A stretch of 64,000 nucleotides of DNA from Absidia repens (Eukaryota; Mucoromycota; Mucoromycetes; Mucorales; Cunninghamellaceae). Shown in pieces: positions 58,788 to 64,000 of the stretch. The DNA is taken from the NCBI GenBank assembly GCA_002105175.1, contig MCGE01000033.1:310001-374000 (forward strand). The letters are read 5' to 3'. A program made the translations under genes and the position numbers. The notes under the pieces are model-generated. The model was not told where the DNA came from and searched no databases. It saw only the letters and a program-made list of their open reading frames with translations. Positions within the stretch are counted from its first letter, which is position 1; each line of letters opens with the position of its first letter.

Positions 58788-59443
58788 TATAAGATATATG
58801 TTTATACAAATATATGGCTATATGATATTTGTATGGAGACGGATGAAGAATGGTAAAAATAAATAAAAAAAGAAAGAGGAGAAGGGGAAGCGAGAAAAGA
58901 AAAAAAATATAAGAGGGCCAAAAAAAAAAAAAAACTATTAAACATCCGCACTTAGACTTGCTGCAATTTTGCTGCATTCCTATTGGCTTATAAGATCAAT
59001 CTTTCTCACCCACCCAAAAAAAAAGAATGGGGGAATGCCAGCTTTATGCGCCGCTTCAAGTCAAGACTACCAATGTATACCAAAAAAAAAAGTTTTTATA
59101 TTTATTTCAAAAGTTGATAAATAAATAAATAAATAATAAACAAAATACATATGTGTGTAAAGGAGTACGGAGGGAAATAATAAACAATAGGGCAAATGCG
59201 TAAATCTATACTAAGGACCAGGGTTGTATTCCATTTGGACCAATCAACCAAGCTAGGTCTTAAATATGATAAGAGGAACCAGGGCAGACACAGTAACGCC
59301 AATGGATAGAGTAAATCATATTTCTGTAAATATCTATTCGTGCTGACAGACAATTGCTTTCGGTAATCTATATATATCATATATGGATATCATATTGTAA
59401 GGTGAAGTTCAATTTAAATATTTTCTATTTTCCATCTGAAATT
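58788..59443. other. Intergenic upstream of the GATA gene
   Basis: About 650 bp. No gene is seen in the A/T-rich sequence. It contains the promoter and leader of the minus-strand GATA factor and the 3' end of the broken gene to its right. Confidence 0.4.
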
Positions 59444-61240
59444 TTACCTTCCTAAATCGGCCAAGATATTGTACATTTCCAGTCCATTACTTGATCTTTC
59501 CGGCACCTTGAGGGAACGAGAAAGAGAGAATATAAAATCATGACGTTTCTGCCCCAACGCACAGTCAATTTCCCATCCATCCCACAAGCAATAACCGGTT
59601 GTTTCAGATTCATTCACCCCGCCATTTCCGTTTTTGTCCATACTTTTCCTTGATCTGCCACCTCCTCCATTGCCGGGAAAAGTCCGTCGCTATACCACTT
59701 CCAGAATTTGTGGACCCAGAATTTTGATTCTAATATTTTAATAACAAAACTCGCACAAAACAAATAAATAAGCGGATGTTGGTTCATAAAAGGGCTTTTC
59801 TTTTTCTTTTTCTTTTTCGTATACCTTGCCTAATAGCTCAGTTCAAGCACGCACTTTTCTATATTCAGCGATCATATCCTATTTTGATTCGTCAGTAGTT
59901 CAAACCCAGCATATTTTCCCCCTTCCCGCACCCAGGTTGACGGTAAGACCAAGCTGAAAAAATTTCACATAATCACTATTTTTTAATACATGGTAATATA
60001 AAATTCAAACTATATCAACCTGTCTTTGTATCACCCCCATCTTTTTTATCCAAATCCATACCAACTCCTTCCACCAAAGTCAGCCATTGTTCACGTTCAC
60101 TGTCTCTATCTTCGGCGCCCTCGCCATCCACCACAAAATATTCATCATACGCACCACCAACACCATCACCGTCACAACCCGTACACTATAGATACCGTCT
60201 TGAATTTCAAATACTGCACCACCAAAGCAACAATTGCCACCAGAGCAACCCATTGTTTTCCGTAATTATAATCCATATGCTATCCCGAGTGATAAAATTG
60301 CAATACGGCGTCCTTATCGGCAATCCAGTCTCCTTCCGGCAGAACACCAAAGAGAATATATTCTTATCTGCGCATTGATTTGGTCACCATGTCAAACGTT
60401 TTTTAACCAATGTACATAGAACGTACTTGGTCCCTATTTTCCTATAGTATATTTTAAGAAATGAGTCAGTTTCGTATGTAATCGTTATGTATCTTCGAAG
60501 GGGGAGGTTTACATACTTGCCTTCCTGGTTCACTCGCTTGATTGTTTGTAAGTGGGATCACCAGTCGTTATCGCCGTCTGGTTGGTTTTGGTCAAATCTT
60601 CCCAGGTTATGATCCACCCGTTTCAAAATAATTGCCTATCTATATCCAAAAAAACACGCTGTTAGTTCACGCAACAGTCAAAAAAAAAAAAAAAAAAAAA
60701 GAAGAAGGAAGCAAAGTAGTAAGTAACCTCCCCTTCCCCTAAACAATAATCCTTTTACCTTGGGACAAGTTCTTGAACTGTTTGGCACATAGTTGTTCAG
60801 TTCCACAGCATGCATGAGTTGGAGATCACCGGCATAATCAGCAACCCTCACCAATTCTTCATGATAAGGATTTTCATGGTCATCACTTCCAAAGAGAAGA
60901 TTGCTGAGCCATTGCTTTTCTATCGGTCAGACAGCGTCGTTTCCTTCATCAGTGGCAGGGCTGTTCCTGCTTGATGCTGCTTTCGAAATCACGGTGTGGA
61001 TTAAAACATAAATCGATCACGTTCAACCATCCTTCGATATCGGAGACTTCATCATATGTCGAAAATAAATCAGTATAATCGTGAAAGTTAAAAAAAAAGG
61101 AAAGTGATAAAAAAAAGCTATTCCAACCCCGATCAAAATCCCAAGTAAAAACTTACCCCTGAGAATCTTGTTGCATCCACCGCAGCTGTTGCCAATTAAT
61201 AACTGAACAATAAGTTATTGTTCTTTTTTATTATTATTAA
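59444..61240 (-). pseudogene. Broken minus-strand gene of unknown function
   Basis: Fragments with protein-like composition appear in order on the minus strand but in shifting frames and with stop codons. They are: TDLFSTYDEVSDIEGWLNVI (61083-60949); EKQWLSNLLFGSDDHENPYH onward to NNYVPNSSRTCPK (60926-60759), preceded in frame by a TGA; IILKRVDHNLGRFDQNQPDG (about 60639-60560); EYILFGVLPEGDWIADKDAV (60368-60280); AYDEYFVVDGEGAEDRDSER onward (60182-60015); SKFWVHKFWKWYSDGLFPAM (59735-59640); and NGNGGVNESETTGYCLWDGW to a stop (59641-59444). Splice-like signals survive (GGGGTAAGT near 61157, AAGGTAAAAGG at 60759, GATATAG near 60640). At least five frame changes or stops make decay more likely than simple sequence error. 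No family is recognised. It lies just 3' of the oxygenase, same strand. A plus-strand reading (59990-60419) is also partly open but less convincing. Confidence 0.5.
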
Positions 61241-61283
61241 TAAGGACAAAAAAAATGTATATAGAATACTAATGTAACCTAAA

Positions 61284-62718
61284 CTACAGTACAGTGATAG
61301 ATGGATCCTTTTGTTTAAAGTCGTAAGCGGCTTGTAAACGTCGACGAAGATGCTGACTACTGGTCAAAACCTTGCCATCCACTTTGTAGACATCATCATC
61401 ATCTGTGGCATCAGCATCACCAGGTACTTTGGAGGAAGGTAATCGTTCGATGAGCGTGTCGTCTTCGGGTTGGAAAAAATAGGCAATCGAGTACCGGTCA
61501 AGCAAACGATGATCAGGGCAAAAGGTGACACGATGCATGGTCGATTTAAAAAGCCCACCCGTCCAGAGTTGCAACAGATCGCCAATATTGACCAAAATAG
61601 CGTCCTTGATCAAAGGTGCGTCTATCCATTCTTGGTGATGATGATCATGTTCGTCTTGGTTCCCTCTTGGTGCCACCTGTAATCCACCAACATCCTTTTG
61701 GAATAAAAGTGTGATCGTGCCATAATCAGTATGCCTGCCTGCACCTATCAATTCTTCTTCATTTTGAACACAACGCCGAGGATACTTTAATAGTCGAAAT
61801 GTTTCCCCTGATTTTGAATCATATTTGTGTCTTTGTGTGAAGAAGGTCGATCCACCGAATTCTTCAGGAATCTACAAGAAAAAAAAAAAAAGGATATTCT
61901 ATGAACATACATACAACTATAATCATTATTGTTTTGTTTTTAAGAAAAAAAAGTAGCTTATCATACTTCCAATCCAATAGCAAACGCTTTCATAATTTTT
62001 TCAGCCAAACCATGGCATTGCTACATTAGATTCAACGAGCAAAAAAAAAAAAAAAAAAGTGAGCATTTGCGTACGGTTTTATTATGTTTCGCTAATATAC
62101 CTCTGCAAATGACTTCAAATCAGGCTTGTGTTTTTTAAAACAATCTGGTAATGCACATGGAACTTCTCCATTTCCAAAGTTCCCCAAATTGAGAGCTCTA
62201 AAACATGATTCATTGAGGAATACATGGTTAGAAATGCATGTTATTGATATGCGGACTTGTTTAAGCTTACTCTTTGTAGTCGCCAATCAATTGATGTTCA
62301 GGGTCCAGTCTTAACAAAAATGACATGTAAGTATCATATATGTTATGCTTGACAGAAAAAATGTTTTGTTTGGAGATTCCATTGCGCTTACTTTTGTCGG
62401 TATAAGCCAGTATAGCCACGATTGCTTTCATCGATACTAATGCTTGTCTTGATGTCAAGTGGAAGATCAAAAAATTCTTTACTCTACTTGGAAAAAATAA
62501 AAAAATAGAAGTATCAATATAATACGTCGGGGCCCCCTTTTTTTACAGAATTTTGTTCTTACGAGGTTAAAAGTATGATCAACATCAGCAGCAGGAATCC
62601 CATGGTTGATAACATAAAAGAAACCAATTGTTTGACAGGCGTCTAGCAATAGCTGTGCTACTTTTGTTTGATCAGTTTCATACAAAGAAAAATCAATAAG
62701 AGGAATATCCAGATCCAT
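61284..62718 (-). CDS. 2-oxoglutarate/Fe(II) oxygenase, isopenicillin-N-synthase-like
   Basis: Six minus-strand exons (62718-62563, 62483-62392, 62309-62271, 62197-62101, 62020-61967, 61871-61284) join in frame to 341 residues. The N-terminal DIOX_N part has IPLIDFSLYETD, GFFYVINHGIP and FFDLPLDIKTSISIDESNRGYTG. The jelly-roll core carries the iron ligands H and D in GRHTDYGTITLLFQ, the distal His in STMHRVTF, and the co-substrate Arg-x-Ser in DRYSIAYFF. Family members hydroxylate or desaturate small molecules, often with no clear role in fungi; substrate is unknown and no biosynthetic cluster surrounds it. Length and motif order match the family. A 39-nt exon and a 54-nt exon are inside. The broken gene immediately downstream may once have been a neighbour on the same strand. 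Confidence 0.92.
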
Positions 62719-63554
62719 TTTACTTTTTTTTTTGCAATTAAAAAAAAGTAAAATGGAAAGAGAAGGAAAGGGTTATGGTTTTTATCGACATGTGCCTGTC
62801 GGAACTTGAATCCGATCATTTTGTAATTCTGCATGAGAGAATAAGAATGATCCTCCTATCTTGTAATACGCTAGTTTATCAACAGGACCTCATGATAAGA
62901 TATAGTATCAATATTGAATTACTATTTAACACATAAATATAGCGATTATAGACAGAACTTTCTTCTCTCTTTATGATAAATCAGTGATATCGCTGGGAAC
63001 AAATACTAAATGAATGCTACAAAGCAACAACGGGGTTTGACATGTTACCCCTGAATTTAATGACTTTGTAAAGCACTTCCTAAACAATGAAGCTTAACAA
63101 GTAGAGATATAAAATATGATATCGCCTGTATTGTTTTTGATTCTTTTAAAAGACAACATGACCAATATGAAATAGTTTGAAATTCATGTTCTGATGACCT
63201 TATTTTCTTTCTCTCCTTTATATTATACCCTCAAGACGACCAGTTTTTCATATATTTAGAATATTCTTTCTCGGCACTTTTGATAATCCACATTAGTTTT
63301 TTTTTTTTTTTTTGAAACTATAGACTTGGTTATTGTCTTAACCCCTAGTTAAATTCACAAGTATTTATCTCTGTTTCTCTCTCTCCCCTTTCATGCTTTG
63401 TGGTCGTTCATCATTGTGGGAATACCATATGTTTTCTTAGTCCCAAGTCTAAATCAAACCCCATTCAATTATGTATTCTAAATTTGTACATATGGAGAGA
63501 GATATTAGCTACAGTGTAATTCAGCAAATACGTAAAGTAAACCTAAACAGTTGC

Positions 63555-63584
<30 letters not shown>
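62719..63584. other. Intergenic upstream of the oxygenase
   Basis: A/T-rich, no gene is seen. A tRNA-T-arm-like palindrome (TCGGA-TTCAAGT-TCCGA on the minus strand, about 62799-62815) stands alone without the rest of a tRNA. A T run lies near 63300. Confidence 0.4.
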
Positions 63585-63585
<1 letters not shown>

Positions 63586-64000
63586 AAATAGTAATAGTAA
63601 ATAAACGAGCTGGATACGATGTCCAGTCTAGTGAGGGTTACTGTGGAGCCGCACTCTATGGTAATTGATAGAAACTGTAGAGCAGGGATACAGCCACGTT
63701 TCTTATCAAGTCACCTACAACTGTCAAAGTTTCAAGGGGGGGAGGTTAAGTAGAATAAATGTGTTAGAATAACTGTAAAATGCTCTATAGGTGTGACCAC
63801 ACAATATCATGACCTATATTTATTTATATGATTGATCGATTAGGGATATGATAACCTTTGATAGTAAGTGAATAAGACTGCTAATTAGTTCCCGGGTTTT
63901 TATGAAGCAAAATAGTCATAGCGGGTGGGTGTTAGATAGGCCACTCACAAAACAGCTACAATATCAATATTATTATTATTTATTATTACTACGTATTGAG
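63585..64000 (-). repeat. Dispersed repeat R1, copy E (distal end, runs off the window)
   Basis: At 63914-63932 (GTCATAGCGGGTGGGTG) and 63950-63965 (AAAACAGCTACAATAT) this copy matches the distal blocks of copies A, B and C. It also shares CCCGGGAACTAATTA (minus strand) with copy B, and a GTCCAG-CTA-TGAG pattern near 63621 with 14534. The rest of the element lies right of the window. The left limit is uncertain; the matching core is about 63885-64000. Confidence 0.6.

Noticed and set aside
59835..59910. tRNA-like A box (TAGCTCAGTTCAAGC) and B-box-like GTTCAAACC
   Set aside because: The D stem and acceptor stem do not pair; probably chance in low-complexity DNA.
60026..60419. Plus-strand ORFs rich in Pro/His/Ser with a plausible IVFRNYNPYAIP segment
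   Set aside because: The plus reading also needs a frame change and lacks a start codon; the minus-strand fragments look more protein-like and fit flanking pieces.
62795..62820. tRNA T-arm-like palindrome TCGGA-TTCAAGT-TCCGA (minus strand)
   Set aside because: No A box, anticodon arm or pairing acceptor stem at the right distance, so not called as a tRNA.
1..64000. CRISPR array, prophage, integron or bacterial operon
   Set aside because: Spliceosomal introns throughout and eukaryotic gene content; no regularly spaced direct repeats.
1..64000. Secondary-metabolite biosynthetic cluster around the oxygenase, epoxide hydrolase and Zn2Cys6 factor
   Set aside because: These genes are tens of kilobases apart, separated by housekeeping genes, with no PKS, NRPS or terpene synthase.

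Overview
The window looks like nuclear DNA of a fungus, most probably a Mucoromycota (Mucorales-type) mould. The evidence is A+T-rich DNA with many short GT-AG introns (about 50-130 nt), glutamine/histidine/serine homopolymer tracts in proteins, and a fungal gene set: Zn2Cys6 and GATA factors, a PHO80-type cyclin, a Rom-type RhoGEF, and a Kex1-type carboxypeptidase. The genus cannot be fixed from the sequence alone.

Layout, left to right: 3' part of NAR1 (cytosolic Fe-S assembly, + strand); NudE dynein regulator (+); Derlin of ER-associated degradation with a C-terminal Cdc48-binding box (+); dispersed repeat copy A; DMT/EamA membrane transporter (-), divergent from a TPX2-domain microtubule protein (+); Mei2-like RNA-binding protein (+); repeat copy C; orphan four-span membrane protein (+); peroxisomal peroxiredoxin PMP20 type (-), divergent from the 24-exon phosphatidylinositol 4-kinase STT4 (+); Zn2Cys6 transcription factor (+); NADH-cytochrome b5 reductase (+); a tail-anchored coiled-coil protein with a dynein-adaptor CC1-box-like motif (+); Kex1-like serine carboxypeptidase (+); a 3.3 kb gene-poor stretch with repeat copy D; epoxide hydrolase (+); repeat copy B; RhoGEF with DH, PH and CNH domains (-), divergent from an unrecognised coiled-coil protein (+); PHO80-family cyclin (+); double-finger GATA factor (-); a broken gene (-); a 2-oxoglutarate/Fe(II) oxygenase (-); and the start of repeat copy E at the right edge.

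This is an ordinary housekeeping and regulatory neighbourhood, not an operon or a biosynthetic cluster. Two themes recur. Microtubule/dynein biology is represented by NudE, the TPX2 protein and the CC1-box protein. Membrane and cell-wall signalling is represented by STT4 and the RhoGEF, which act in connected pathways in yeast.

The most useful observations are the following. (1) A family of roughly 0.7-1 kb non-coding dispersed repeats has five copies here. (2) Four otherwise intact genes (STT4, the b5 reductase, the carboxypeptidase, the GATA factor) each lack exactly one base. In STT4 the gap can be placed inside a CAGCAT microsatellite. Since STT4 is essential in yeast, consensus sequence error is the simplest explanation. 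(3) The stretch 59.4-61.2 kb holds a multiply broken minus-strand gene. (4) The peroxiredoxin has an apparent first coding exon consisting only of its ATG. Exon chains were built by eye from splice consensus and protein similarity; reading-frame sums were checked for most of the multi-exon genes.
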